Assembly (NCBI GenBank): GCA_910585275.1
Contig: CAJUCW010000005.1
Location: 1-64,000, forward strand
DNA length: 64,000 nt
Source: an uncultured Muribaculaceae bacterium
Lineage (GTDB): Bacteria > Bacteroidota > Bacteroidia > Bacteroidales > Muribaculaceae
Direction of reading: 5' to 3'
A model generated the notes under the pieces. The model was not told the DNA's origin and made no database searches. It was given only the letters and a program-made list of their open reading frames with translations. Both the position numbers and the translations under genes were made by a program. Positions 54,473 to 63,188 of this stretch are shown one piece after another; positions within the stretch are counted from its first letter, which is position 1, and every line of letters starts with the position of its first letter.

Positions 54473-55684
54473 TCACACCAACGATGGCATGATGGTGTCG
54501 ATGATATCTGAAGCCACCTCCCTTTTGCTTTTGGCAGGGAAGCGGATTTCCTGTCCGGAAGCTCCGATAACTGACACCTTGTTGGTATCTTTCATGAAAC
54601 CCGCCTCAGGGTTGCGCAGCGAATTCAAAACAATCCAGTCGAGATTCTTCCTTTTCAGTTTTGAAATCGCGTTCTCCTCCTCATGATCGGTTTCAAGAGC
54701 AAAACCCACGAGCACACGGCCATCTTTCTCACTCCCGATAGCGGCGGCAATATCCGGATTCCTGACAAGGCGGATAGTCATGTCTTCAACATTCTCACGC
54801 TTTATTTTCGTTTCAGCCACAACCTCGGGGGCATAATCGGCCACGGCAGCCGCCAACACCACACAGTCGGCATCCCGCGAAGCGGAAAGACATGCATCAT
54901 ACATCTGATGGGCCGACGTAACATCAATCCTGTGAATACTGCCGTTTTCACATTGCAATGACACGGGGCCAGCCACTACCGTGACGTCGGCGCCACGCGA
55001 AGCAAACTCTTCTGCAAGGGCAAAACCCATCTTGCCGCTCGAATAATTTCCAATAAACCTCACCGGGTCGATATTCTCATAAGTAGGTCCGGCGGTAATG
55101 ACCACTTTCTTACCCTTCAAAGTCTCTTTTTTACTGAAATAAGACTCGATGGCGGCCACTATATTTTCTGGCTCCTCCATTCGCCCCTTTCCGGAGAGTC
55201 CGCTTGCCAGTTCCCCGGAGCCGGGCTCCACAATTATAACACCATCACGACGTAAAGTGGCAACATTTCTTTGGGTAGAGGGGTGAGCCCACATGTCAAG
55301 GTCCATGGCCGGAGCCACCATCACCTGCTCCTTGGCGGAGAGATAGGTGGTAATAAGCATATTGTCGGCTATTCCGTTTGCCATTTTTCCGATGGTGCTC
55401 GCAGTGGCCGGAGCCACTACCATCAGGTCGGCCCAAAGGCCGAGGTCAACATGGCTATGCCATTCCCCGGTATTGGCGGCGAAGAACTCGCTCACCACAG
55501 GCTTTCCACTCAGGGCGGCAAGAGTGGCGGGGGTGATAAACTCCTTTCCGTTAGGGGTAATCACCACCTGGACCTCGGCACCTTTCTTTATAAGCAACCT
55601 CAAAAGATATGCCGATTTATATGCGGCAATACCTCCGGAAATGCCGAGCACTATATGTTTTCCCTTCAACATTTCGACATTCAA
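54473..55684 (-). CDS. coaBC: Bifunctional phosphopantothenoylcysteine decarboxylase/synthetase
   Basis: A 403-residue fusion catalysing two successive steps of coenzyme A synthesis. The N-terminal CoaC flavoprotein (about 1-190) has the catalytic histidine region EWHSHVDLGLWADLM and the substrate-clamp APATASTIGKMANGIADN. The C-terminal CoaB (about 195-403) has the GPTYENIDPVR start and the KIKR dimerisation/binding motif. It overlaps the exonuclease gene by 4 bp. Confidence 0.96.
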   Translation of the reverse strand: MNVEMLKGKHIVLGISGGIAAYKSAYLLRLLIKKGAEVQVVITPNGKEFITPATLAALSGKPVVSEFFAANTGEWHSHVDLGLWADLMVVAPATASTIGKMANGIADNMLITTYLSAKEQVMVAPAMDLDMWAHPSTQRNVATLRRDGVIIVEPGSGELASGLSGKGRMEEPENIVAAIESYFSKKETLKGKKVVITAGPTYENIDPVRFIGNYSSGKMGFALAEEFASRGADVTVVAGPVSLQCENGSIHRIDVTSAHQMYDACLSASRDADCVVLAAAVADYAPEVVAETKIKRENVEDMTIRLVRNPDIAAAIGSEKDGRVLVGFALETDHEEENAISKLKRKNLDWIVLNSLRNPEAGFMKDTNKVSVIGASGQEIRFPAKSKREVASDIIDTIMPSLV

Positions 55685-56487
55685 TTATTTTTCTTTTTCT
55701 GCTCCCTACGCTCCTGGTCGAACTTATATTTGAGCTGGAAAAGCACATCTTTCGTATTTTTCGGAAAATCTCCCTGCATAATCCAATCGTAGAACGACGG
55801 CTCCTTTCGAAGCACCTCTTTTACGGATTTGCCCTTATGCTTGCCGAAATTAAAAACAGGCACATCGTTGTCGTCGAGTACAATCCTCGCGGCAAGGTCA
55901 AGGTTACGCCCTATAGAGGAGAACTTGGCCAGAAATTCCACATCATTCTCGAGCTCGTCATATCTTTTCAACTGACCCAAAAGCACCTCGTAGGTAGCCT
56001 GTGTGTCGGCAAGCGCACTATGGGCATCTTCAAGATTGGCGCCACAATAGAATTTATATGCCGCCACAAGGGTGCGCTGCTCCATTTTATGGAATATGTT
56101 CTGCACATCGATAAACCGGCGGCCGCTGATATCGAAATTCATGCCACAGCGGCCGAACTCCTCCATAAGGACCGGCACATCAAACTTATTGCTGTTGTAG
56201 CCGGCTATATCGCAACCATCGAAAATGGCAAGAAGCGACTTCGCCACCTGCTTGAAGGTGGGCTCGTCTTTCACATCTTCGTCTGTGATGTGATGCACAG
56301 CCGTGCTCGCCTCGGGTATATGCATTTCAGGGTTAAGCCGTCGGCTTTTTCTCTCTTCGGTGCCGTCGGGATAAACCTTTATATATGAAATCTCAACAAT
56401 CCTGTCGCGGGTAACATTGGTGCCCGTGGTTTCAAGATCGAAGAATATTATAGGGCGCTCAAGATTAAGCTTAACATTTTCTCGCAT
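55681..56487 (-). CDS. dnaQ: DNA polymerase III epsilon-type 3'-5' exonuclease
   Basis: A 268-residue DEDDh exonuclease that would proofread for the DnaE polymerase. Exo I motif FFDLETTG (Asp17, Glu19), Exo II (NSNKFDVP) and Exo III (HSALADTQAT, with the His). A helical C-terminal extension of about 80 residues follows, and the tail is basic and Gln-rich. The gene is 78 bp after dnaN, and its stop overlaps the coaBC start by 4 bp. The symbol follows family and context. Confidence 0.88.
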   Translation of the reverse strand: MRENVKLNLERPIIFFDLETTGTNVTRDRIVEISYIKVYPDGTEERKSRRLNPEMHIPEASTAVHHITDEDVKDEPTFKQVAKSLLAIFDGCDIAGYNSNKFDVPVLMEEFGRCGMNFDISGRRFIDVQNIFHKMEQRTLVAAYKFYCGANLEDAHSALADTQATYEVLLGQLKRYDELENDVEFLAKFSSIGRNLDLAARIVLDDNDVPVFNFGKHKGKSVKEVLRKEPSFYDWIMQGDFPKNTKDVLFQLKYKFDQERREQKKKNN

Positions 56488-56565
56488 CTGTTTCTATATG
56501 TTTTCATAGCAAGAAGGTGTTGCGGCAAGCCTTGTCACGACCTGCCGCAACACCCTCCGGCTATT

Positions 56566-57690
56566 TCATTCTATCACCTGAAGAGGCATCTGTATGGACA
56601 CAATATTTTCGTTCGTCTCCTGGTCGAGGGGTTCGAACACTCCGGGGCGCGCCGGGTCAGAAAGCCGAATCAGCGCGGTGTCGCCTGAAAGATTACTGAG
56701 GATTTCGAGAGTGAACGAAGAATTGAATCCAATTGTCATCGGATTTCCGTCATATTCACACATCACCGTTTCTTCGGCAGAAGTGCCGTAGTCAAGGTCT
56801 TGCGCACTAAGTTTCATCCCCATATCGGAAATTTCGAACTTCACGAGCCCTGAAGCCTTGCTCGCAAAGATAGCAACCCTGCGCATGGCGTTGAGGATAG
56901 TGTCGCGGTCAACCTTCACGAGGAAAGGATTGGTTTCAGGAATCACACGGTTATAATTGGGATAATTCCCCTTTATAAAACGGCAGGTAAGGGTATAGTC
57001 ACCAAATTCAAACCTTGCGCCTTTGGAGCCAAGCGTCATCTTCACGTCTTGCGTCTCCTTGTCGAGGATACCTTTGATAATCGACGCAGGCTTAGCCGGC
57101 ATTATGAAAGACGTCACAACCCCGGGATTCACTTCCGAATTGATATACCTCACGAGCTTATGGGTGTCGCTTGCCACAAAAGTGATGTCGCCTTCATGAA
57201 TATCCCAGAAAATACCGGTCATCATAGGGCGTATAGGCTCAAGGCTCACGGCATATATTGTTTTCTCTATACCCTTTTTCACCACGGATGAAGGAAGCAC
57301 AAGCACGGTGGCATCGTCGTCCATCTTCTCGCCTCGCGGATATTCGTCGGCATTGATACCCATAAAACGGAACCGACCAGAGAGAAACACCACATCGATT
57401 TCCCCCGTCGATTCGTTAAGACTGAAAGTGAGTGGCTGGTTGTTGACCTCCTTAGTGATTTCAAGAAGCGTCTTGGCCGGCACCGCTACCGCTCCATCGC
57501 CATCGGAATCAGATACCTCCACACGCGAAGAGACAATATTTTCCTGGTCGCTACCGGTTATGGTGAGCCATCCTTCCTCAAGCTGGAAAAGGAAATTGTC
57601 GAGAATAGAAAGGGCGTTCTTCGAATTAATAACTTTGCTCACCGCCTGCAGCTGCTGTTGGAAGAGCTTACCGTCGATATTGAACTTCAT
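56566..57690 (-). CDS. dnaN: DNA polymerase III beta sliding clamp
   Basis: A 374-residue clamp built from three similar domains (about 1-120, 125-250, 255-374). The N-terminus MKFNIDGKLFQQQLQAVSKV and C-terminal end PLQVIE are typical. It forms a ring that holds the polymerase on DNA. It is the first gene of the dnaN-dnaQ-coaBC-DUF4835-recN-rlmB run, driven by the promoter at 57755-57786. Confidence 0.97.
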   Translation of the reverse strand: MKFNIDGKLFQQQLQAVSKVINSKNALSILDNFLFQLEEGWLTITGSDQENIVSSRVEVSDSDGDGAVAVPAKTLLEITKEVNNQPLTFSLNESTGEIDVVFLSGRFRFMGINADEYPRGEKMDDDATVLVLPSSVVKKGIEKTIYAVSLEPIRPMMTGIFWDIHEGDITFVASDTHKLVRYINSEVNPGVVTSFIMPAKPASIIKGILDKETQDVKMTLGSKGARFEFGDYTLTCRFIKGNYPNYNRVIPETNPFLVKVDRDTILNAMRRVAIFASKASGLVKFEISDMGMKLSAQDLDYGTSAEETVMCEYDGNPMTIGFNSSFTLEILSNLSGDTALIRLSDPARPGVFEPLDQETNENIVSIQMPLQVIE

Positions 57691-57754
57691 ATTTATGTTT
57701 TATTTAATTTACACACGAATAACCGTATGGTCATATCCGCATGGTCACAATATG

Positions 57755-57786
57755 CAAATTTAATCATTTTTTTCGAGTCTGCGAAA
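57755..57786 (-). promoter_or_regulatory. Promoter of the dnaN cluster
   Basis: On the minus strand TTTC (plus 57783-57786), a 20-bp spacer and TAAATTTG (plus 57755-57762). The -33 box has one mismatch. The leader to the dnaN ATG is about 55 nt. Confidence 0.7.
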
Positions 57787-57815
57787 GCCGCCGACAAAAA
57801 TAAAACCGACACTAC

Positions 57816-57851
57816 AAAAAAAGCCGCCGTGCTTTGACTGGCACGGCGGCT
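57816..57851 (-). terminator. Terminator of the rpsF-rpsR-rplI operon
   Basis: On the minus strand, an 11-bp stem from AGCCGCCGTGC (plus 57822-57832) and GCACGGCGGCT (plus 57841-57851) is followed by a T-run (plus A-run ending at 57821). It lies about 25 nt after the rplI stop and ahead of the dnaN promoter. Confidence 0.9.
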
Positions 57852-57877
57852 CTATGATGCCTTGAAATCACCACAAA

Positions 57878-58321
57878 TTATTCTGCGACAACTTCGAATT
57901 CGATTTCCTTAACAACTTCCTTGTGGAATTTGATGGTAGCTGTATATACACCAACTTCCTTAACGGGATCTTTGATGTAGATAATCTTGCGGTCAACATT
58001 GTGTCCGAGTTTCTCGAGAGCCTCGGAAATCTGGAGTGCGTTGACAGAACCGAACACAGTGCCCGTAGAGCTGGTTTTGGCACCGATTGTGAGTCTTACA
58101 CCCTCGAGGGCTGCAGCTGCGGCCTCTGCGTCAGCCTTGATTTTGGCAATCTTGTGGGCGCGCTGCTTCTGGTCTTCAGCAAGCTGCTTGAGAGCGGCTG
58201 CGGAAGCAATCACAGCTTTCCCCTGGGGGATAAGATAGTTGCGGCCATAACCATCTTTCACTTCGACAACATCGTCCTTATAACCGAGGTCGGCTACATT
58301 TTCTTTGAGTATGATCTTCAT
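57878..58321 (-). CDS. rplI: 50S ribosomal protein L9
   Basis: A 147-residue ribosomal protein with the conserved N-terminal domain (MKIILKENVADLGYKDDVVEVKDGYGRNYL), a long connecting helix (KQKRAHKIAKIKADAEAAAAA-like, about 70-100), and the C-terminal RNA-binding domain. It is the third gene of the operon, 29 bp after rpsR. Confidence 0.97.
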   Translation of the reverse strand: MKIILKENVADLGYKDDVVEVKDGYGRNYLIPQGKAVIASAAALKQLAEDQKQRAHKIAKIKADAEAAAAALEGVRLTIGAKTSSTGTVFGSVNALQISEALEKLGHNVDRKIIYIKDPVKEVGVYTATIKFHKEVVKEIEFEVVAE

Positions 58322-58350
58322 ATTGATTCTATTTGTCGGGTTAAAAATGA

Positions 58351-58617
58351 TTATTTCATCAAATCGGTTACGTAGGGAAGAAGTGCGAGATGACGCGCAC
58401 GCTTCACGGCCTGTGCCACACGACGCTGGAACTTCAACGAAGTGCCGGTGATGCGGCGGGGAAGGATTTTACCCTGCTCGTTGAGGAATTTTTTGAGGAA
58501 TTCGGGATCCTTATAGTCGATATATTTGATACCGCTACGTTTGAAACGGCAATATTTTTTCTTCTTCGTATCGACCGAAAGGGGAGTGAGATAACGGATT
58601 TCGCTATTTGCTGCCAT
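58351..58617 (-). CDS. rpsR: 30S ribosomal protein S18
   Basis: An 88-residue S18. Diagnostic motifs are KKYCRFKRSGIKYIDYKDPE and GKILPRRITGTSLKFQRRV, with RARHLALLPYV at the end. S18 assembles with S6. It starts 2 bp after the rpsF stop. Confidence 0.98.
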   Translation of the reverse strand: MAANSEIRYLTPLSVDTKKKKYCRFKRSGIKYIDYKDPEFLKKFLNEQGKILPRRITGTSLKFQRRVAQAVKRARHLALLPYVTDLMK

Positions 58618-58619
58618 GA

Positions 58620-59006
58620 TTAAGCCTCCTTGTTTTCTGCTTCGGCAACAGCCTCGGCGGGTTGTTCACTTGCTTTCTTTGATCTCAGGTTGCGACGTTT
58701 CTCAGCATATTCCTGTGCGTACTTGTCGAGACGGAAAGTGAGGAAACGGATCACACGTTCGTCGCGGCGGAAAGCCACTTCGAGTTTCTTTACGATGGTG
58801 GGTTCGCCCTTGAATTCGAGAAGGCAATAGAAGCCTGTCGATTTCTTCTGGATGGGGTAAGCAAGTTTGCGGAGACCCCATGCCTCTTCATTGACGATTT
58901 CAGCGCCATTCTGCTGAAGAACGTCTTTGAATTTTTCTACCGCTTCCTTCATCTGGTCGTCAGACAAAACGGGAGTTAAAATGAAAACGGTTTCGTAGCA
59001 ATTCAT
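58620..59006 (-). CDS. rpsF: 30S ribosomal protein S6
   Basis: A 128-residue S6. The core (about 1-100) begins MNCYETVFILTPVLSDDQMK and includes AWGLRKLAYPIQKKSTGFY. A C-terminal extension rich in Ala and Glu (EQPAEAVAEAENKEA) follows. I chose the ATG at 59004-59006 because the N-terminus then matches S6; an upstream start at 59057 would add a stretch with no S6 homology. First gene of the S6-S18-L9 operon. Confidence 0.97.
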   Translation of the reverse strand: MNCYETVFILTPVLSDDQMKEAVEKFKDVLQQNGAEIVNEEAWGLRKLAYPIQKKSTGFYCLLEFKGEPTIVKKLEVAFRRDERVIRFLTFRLDKYAQEYAEKRRNLRSKKASEQPAEAVAEAENKEA

Positions 59007-59097
59007 ACGTTTACGTTTGTAATTAATTGTTATTGTTATGGAATTCAAGCAATTCACCGCCGCTGCAACCGCATAATGACGGTCAATTCCCGAAAAA
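59007..59097 (-). promoter_or_regulatory. Structured leader of the S6-S18-L9 operon
   Basis: A transcript starting near 59097 has a leader of about 90 nt that can fold. Outer arms GGAATT (plus 59040-59045) and AATTCC (plus 59085-59090) enclose an inner ACCG (plus 59068-59071)/CGGT (59080-59083) hairpin. In other bacteria the S6:S18 complex binds its own leader to repress translation. Whether this leader has the specific S6:S18 motif I cannot decide by eye. Confidence 0.45.
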
Positions 59098-59103
59098 CCG
59101 CTG

Positions 59104-59135
59104 CAAAATTAATAAAAATTCCTTTCCTGTGCAAA
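59104..59135 (-). promoter_or_regulatory. Promoter of the rpsF operon, overlapping the PHP gene
   Basis: On the minus strand TTTG (plus 59132-59135), a 20-bp spacer and TAATTTTG (plus 59104-59111). The -7 box overlaps the stop codon of the upstream PHP gene and the -33 box lies inside its last codons. Confidence 0.8.
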
Positions 59136-60002
59136 TATTTCCGTGTCAACTTCTTTTGTCGCAGGACAGAAAGAGACGCCCATCGATTCGGCCAGACTCC
59201 CAAGCCGGCGGTAAGCCTCTTCGCGTCCGGCAGTCACTTTCGAGGCATAGTGGGCATCGCTGTCGATAGCCAACGGGACTCCGGCCCTCAGCAATTTCCC
59301 CCACCACTTCTCGGCAGGGAAAAACCTCCCCTTGTCTTCGAATGCCTTGGTATTGATTTCCACCACTACCCCACTCCCCTCAACGTGGCCCACGACATCA
59401 TCCACCAAAGCCTCGTACCATCCCTGTTCTTCAATTCCCGGATCTGCAAGCGCAGCGTTGCCTGCAATTTTGTCAAAATGCCCAAGAAGGTCAAAACCTC
59501 CACTTTCAAGCATTGTCAACACCTGTTCGAAATATTTTTCCACAACGTAGCGAAGGTCGTTTCTGTAGCCGTCCTTAAGATAACAGCAAAAACGCTCGAA
59601 ACGTCCGTCGCAGTCAAGAAGCACTCCGTCCTGATTCGGAACAAAATGAACCGACCCAAGCCGAAAATCAAGAGGAAGATTCTGAAAATAATCTATATGG
59701 GGTCCGAATTCGCCTCCGAGATAATCTATTTCAAGCGACTTCAGCACTTCCATGGAGGGAGCATGCACATCACGCAGCCTGTCAACCTCCGAAAAATATT
59801 CCGCCATCCTGTCAGACCTCATATTGCATGGAGAATCGATAGGGATCGGCGAATGAGGGGTGAACGCAAAATACTTCATTCCGACATCTTCCGCAGCCTC
59901 GCTTATGAGAGCCATGGAATCGCGACCGTCGCAAAACTGGGAATGGGAATGAAGGTTATAGTCGCGTGTTGCAGTTATAATTTTACTGATATCTACTGAC
60001 AT
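59109..60002 (-). CDS. PHP domain phosphoesterase (histidinol-phosphatase-like)
   Basis: A 297-residue PHP-family protein. Metal-binding motifs are HSHSQFCDG near the N-terminus, FTPHSPI, and later DSDAHYASKV. It resembles HisK-type histidinol-phosphatases, which act in histidine biosynthesis, but related members have other phosphoesterase activities. I placed the start at the ATG at 60000-60002 (MSVDISKI); an upstream start at 60152 lies in the cstA sequence. It is 25 bp after cstA, and its 3' end carries the rpsF promoter. Confidence 0.85.
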   Translation of the reverse strand: MSVDISKIITATRDYNLHSHSQFCDGRDSMALISEAAEDVGMKYFAFTPHSPIPIDSPCNMRSDRMAEYFSEVDRLRDVHAPSMEVLKSLEIDYLGGEFGPHIDYFQNLPLDFRLGSVHFVPNQDGVLLDCDGRFERFCCYLKDGYRNDLRYVVEKYFEQVLTMLESGGFDLLGHFDKIAGNAALADPGIEEQGWYEALVDDVVGHVEGSGVVVEINTKAFEDKGRFFPAEKWWGKLLRAGVPLAIDSDAHYASKVTAGREEAYRRLGSLAESMGVSFCPATKEVDTEIFAQERNFY

Positions 60003-60027
60003 ATTTCTTATATATTTCCTTATCCGA

Positions 60028-61497
60028 TCATTTCTTTTCCAACGACAACTGCCGGGATTCCACACCGCGCAGCCACACACGGAACACCATCCACAACGAG
60101 AAGCTGACAAGCAGACCGATGCCGAGAGCCACCTCGTAAGGAATGGGGACATTCCACAATGCCAAAGTCATCGCACTGAAACCCTCGGGAGCAAAAAAGA
60201 TATACGTGGTGGTGACACAAGTCATGAACAATGCCGGAATCAGCGTGACAATATAAAGCTTTTTGCGAGCGGCAAGATACACTGTGACAGCCCACAGCGT
60301 GAACACGGAAAGTTCCTGATTGCACCAGGCGAAATATCTCCAAAGCACTTCATAAGGGAGCAACATAATCACGAAACACAACACGAAAACAGGCACCGAT
60401 ATAGCGAGACGCTTAACGATTCTCTTCTGTTCCACTCCCATGAAGTCGGCGGCGATAAGCCGTGCACTGCGAAGTGCGGTGTCGCCGGAAGTAATCGGCG
60501 CGGCAATCACTCCCAACACGGCAAGCACACCGCCTACGGCCCCAAGCCACGACGACGTAAGATTGTTGACAAGCACGGCAGGGGATGAACCCGACAAAGC
60601 ATCTTCCAGATTGGAATATCCGCCCGTAAAAGCTATAGCTGCCGCGGCCCATATCAGAGCAACGATTCCTTCCGTCACCATCGCCCCATAAAAAATAGGG
60701 CGTGCATATTTCTCATTCTCCAGACAACGCGCCATCATCGGCGACTGGGTAGCGTGGAAACCGGATATTGCGCCACACGCTATCGACACGAACATCATCG
60801 GGAATATGGGACTCGACTCAGGGTCGGGCTTATGGTTATAAAAACCTTCCCAGATTTCAGGAAGCGCCCCACCATGCACGAATAGCATGACGAGCACACC
60901 CAAAGCCATGAAAAGAAGGGCAACCCCAAACAATGGATAAAGCTTACCGATGAGTTTATCCACAGGGAGCAGCGTGGCGGCCATATAATAGGCAAATATC
61001 ACCACAATCCAAAACATCCTGTCAAGGCGGTCGGGGGTAAGCATCGCCAGAAGGTCGGCCGGGTTATAGACAAACACGGCTCCTACAAGAATCATGAGCA
61101 CAAGAGCGAAGCCCCGCATCATTTGCTTTATCTTGTCGCCGAGCTGTTCGCCCACAAGTTCAGGCAACGATGCTCCGTTCCTGCGGATGGAAAGCATACC
61201 TCCGAGATAATCATGCACCGCACCGGCAAAAATAGTGCCGAACACAATCCAAAGGAAAGCCGCAGGCCCGAACATCACACCCATAATAGCACCGAAAATC
61301 GGGCCGAGACCGGCAATATTCAGAAACTGAATCAAGAAGATTTTCCATGTAGGCAAAGCAACATAATCCACACCGTCTGCCAGGGTCTTGACAGGAGTGG
61401 GACGAGACGGGTCAACGCCAAAAACGTGGCTCACGAACCTGCCATATATGAAATAGCCGGCTATAAGTGCCACAAGAGCAATAAGAAATGAAATCAT
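60028..61497 (-). CDS. cstA: Carbon starvation protein CstA (short form)
   Basis: A 489-residue multi-pass membrane protein, about 200 residues shorter than E. coli CstA (about 700). The conserved N-terminal region includes PTPVKTLADGVDYVALPTWK and the early loop AGLGPIFGAIMG; roughly twelve hydrophobic helices follow. CstA is a peptide or pyruvate transporter in enteric bacteria; here the substrate is unknown. The short form is common in Bacteroidetes. It lies 35 bp after the PD40 gene and 25 bp ahead of the PHP gene, in one operon. Confidence 0.92.
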   Translation of the reverse strand: MISFLIALVALIAGYFIYGRFVSHVFGVDPSRPTPVKTLADGVDYVALPTWKIFLIQFLNIAGLGPIFGAIMGVMFGPAAFLWIVFGTIFAGAVHDYLGGMLSIRRNGASLPELVGEQLGDKIKQMMRGFALVLMILVGAVFVYNPADLLAMLTPDRLDRMFWIVVIFAYYMAATLLPVDKLIGKLYPLFGVALLFMALGVLVMLFVHGGALPEIWEGFYNHKPDPESSPIFPMMFVSIACGAISGFHATQSPMMARCLENEKYARPIFYGAMVTEGIVALIWAAAAIAFTGGYSNLEDALSGSSPAVLVNNLTSSWLGAVGGVLAVLGVIAAPITSGDTALRSARLIAADFMGVEQKRIVKRLAISVPVFVLCFVIMLLPYEVLWRYFAWCNQELSVFTLWAVTVYLAARKKLYIVTLIPALFMTCVTTTYIFFAPEGFSAMTLALWNVPIPYEVALGIGLLVSFSLWMVFRVWLRGVESRQLSLEKK

Positions 61498-61532
61498 GTA
61501 TGATGAGAAGTATGTGTTAGTTCAAATTAAAT

Positions 61533-62957
61533 TTATTTTCCGCCCTTTTCCAACCTATAGACTTCGCTACGCAGCTTTATTATCTCTGACCGACGTTGCT
61601 CCACCTCCTTCTCGAATTGGATTATCTGCTGCTTCACGTTGTCGGCATGATTTACCGAATACCTCTTCCTCAAAGCCGCAAGCTTCACCTCCTCCTTTTC
61701 AAGAGATTCCTTGGAAAGAAGATACTTTTTCATCGCGTTTCTTGCGGCCGGCTTGCTGAAGTCATCCATCGACGTATAATAGTGGCCGTCACCTTTCGGA
61801 AAATAGAAATCGGCCTTTTTTTCTTCACTGACAGATTCAAGGTTGTCAAGATGCGCCAGCAACCGCTCATATTCCTCCTTATCGTCAGGATTCTGTGTCG
61901 CGCGATAGTCGGTAAGCCGCGCCTTCGCGAGAACATCGGCATCTTCCGGGCTGTAATTCTTGCGCAATTCGTTAACCTTATATACATAAATGGTGATTTT
62001 ATCTCCCAGGAGGTTGCGGTCGGTAGCCCACCACCCTATTCCGTTTTCCTCGTCGATGGCCATCATAAAATCGTCGTGCGGCGAATTAAACGGCATCCCC
62101 ACGTTCTGAGGCTGCAAATATTCGCCGGTCTGGGCATCGCGCGTAACTACAAAAATATCGTATCCTCCCATAGAATCGTTGCCGTCGGAGGCATAATATA
62201 AGGTAACTCCATCAGGCATCATAAAAGGATAATCGGCATATCCACCCTCATTAAGCACCGAAGGGGTGGCGGCGGGTTCGCTCCATTTTCCATCGGTGAG
62301 ACACATGCTCTCCACAAGCCTGACGTTGCCGACGCTGTCCGGTTCGCCCCACATCATGAAATCGTTGCCTTCGTTTACGAAAGCCACCACAGCACCTCCC
62401 CGATGCCTCTCAAGCGGCATCTCATCAGGAGAAAGCAATCGGCCGGCAGAACGTGGAAGCTTATACGACTTGAAAAAACCTTCGGCGGGAACAGCTATGG
62501 AATCGATCACCACAATCTGCTCAACGCGTCCGAGAGCGTTTTCCGCCGAAACAAGCTGACGTTCGAATTCCTCCACTGTTTCTCCGGCAGGCTGGCCCGA
62601 TTTTTCGCGCGCCTTACGGAATTCGTCGTAGAGCCCCGTTGCCTTTTCAAAATCATAATCGAGAAATGCAAGGCGCCCGAGATAAAGATTGGCCGCGCCA
62701 TACCCTTTAGCCTTGGCCGCGGCAAGCGACTTCGCGGCCGCAGTGTAGTCGCCGTCCTCGAATTCACATACGCCCGTAAGATAATTGAACTGGGCGTTAT
62801 TGGCCAGCTTGGGATTGGAAGCCACCTCTTTTTCAAGAATCTTGCGGGCGCCCCAGTAATCGCCTTCATTTACAAGCCTACGGGCCTCCTCCATGTTGTC
62901 GGCTTCCATACTCAATACGGAAGCCGCACATATCATCGCAGTAAAAAACTTTTTCAC
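61533..62957 (-). CDS. Exported TPR/PD40-repeat protein
   Basis: A 474-residue exported protein. Signal peptide at about 1-18. The N-terminus has TPR-like helices (about 22-145: EARRLVNEGDYWGARKILEK, then NYLTGVCEFEDGDYTAAAKS). The middle has a PD40/WD40-like propeller part (ADYPFMMPDGVTLYYASDGN, then GGYDIFV). A long predicted coiled-coil ends it (KQQIIQFEKEVEQRRSEII). The combination resembles peptidoglycan-linked or type IX secretion-associated proteins in this phylum, but I cannot name it. First gene of the operon with cstA. Confidence 0.75.
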   Translation of the reverse strand: MKKFFTAMICAASVLSMEADNMEEARRLVNEGDYWGARKILEKEVASNPKLANNAQFNYLTGVCEFEDGDYTAAAKSLAAAKAKGYGAANLYLGRLAFLDYDFEKATGLYDEFRKAREKSGQPAGETVEEFERQLVSAENALGRVEQIVVIDSIAVPAEGFFKSYKLPRSAGRLLSPDEMPLERHRGGAVVAFVNEGNDFMMWGEPDSVGNVRLVESMCLTDGKWSEPAATPSVLNEGGYADYPFMMPDGVTLYYASDGNDSMGGYDIFVVTRDAQTGEYLQPQNVGMPFNSPHDDFMMAIDEENGIGWWATDRNLLGDKITIYVYKVNELRKNYSPEDADVLAKARLTDYRATQNPDDKEEYERLLAHLDNLESVSEEKKADFYFPKGDGHYYTSMDDFSKPAARNAMKKYLLSKESLEKEEVKLAALRKRYSVNHADNVKQQIIQFEKEVEQRRSEIIKLRSEVYRLEKGGK

Positions 62958-63047
62958 TTCTGTTTCCTTTTAATAAGCCCACAAGCACAATCGGCACAGC
63001 CCGAACCACGGCGCGTACCGACCGACTTCAAAGGACATTGTGGAGGG

Positions 63048-63078
63048 CAAAATTAAACAATTCCGATGATATTTCAAA
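63048..63078 (-). promoter_or_regulatory. Promoter of the PD40-cstA-PHP operon
   Basis: On the minus strand TTTG (plus 63075-63078), a 19-bp spacer and TAATTTTG (plus 63048-63055). It is about 90 bp upstream of the PD40 gene start. Confidence 0.8.
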
Positions 63079-63130
63079 CTTTAGAACAACTCCACCGCAA
63101 ATATTATGATGGTTTTTAAAGAATTTTTAG

Positions 63131-63138
63131 TAACTTTG
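63131..63138 (+). promoter_or_regulatory. -7 box of the etfB promoter
   Basis: TAACTTTG at 63131-63138 is a full match. No clear TTTG is present at the expected -33 position near 63108. The leader to the etfB ATG is about 45 nt. Confidence 0.6.
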
Positions 63139-63188
63139 TCCCCAAAATCCGTATTGAAACAAATAAATTTTTCATAAATTCCATCTAT

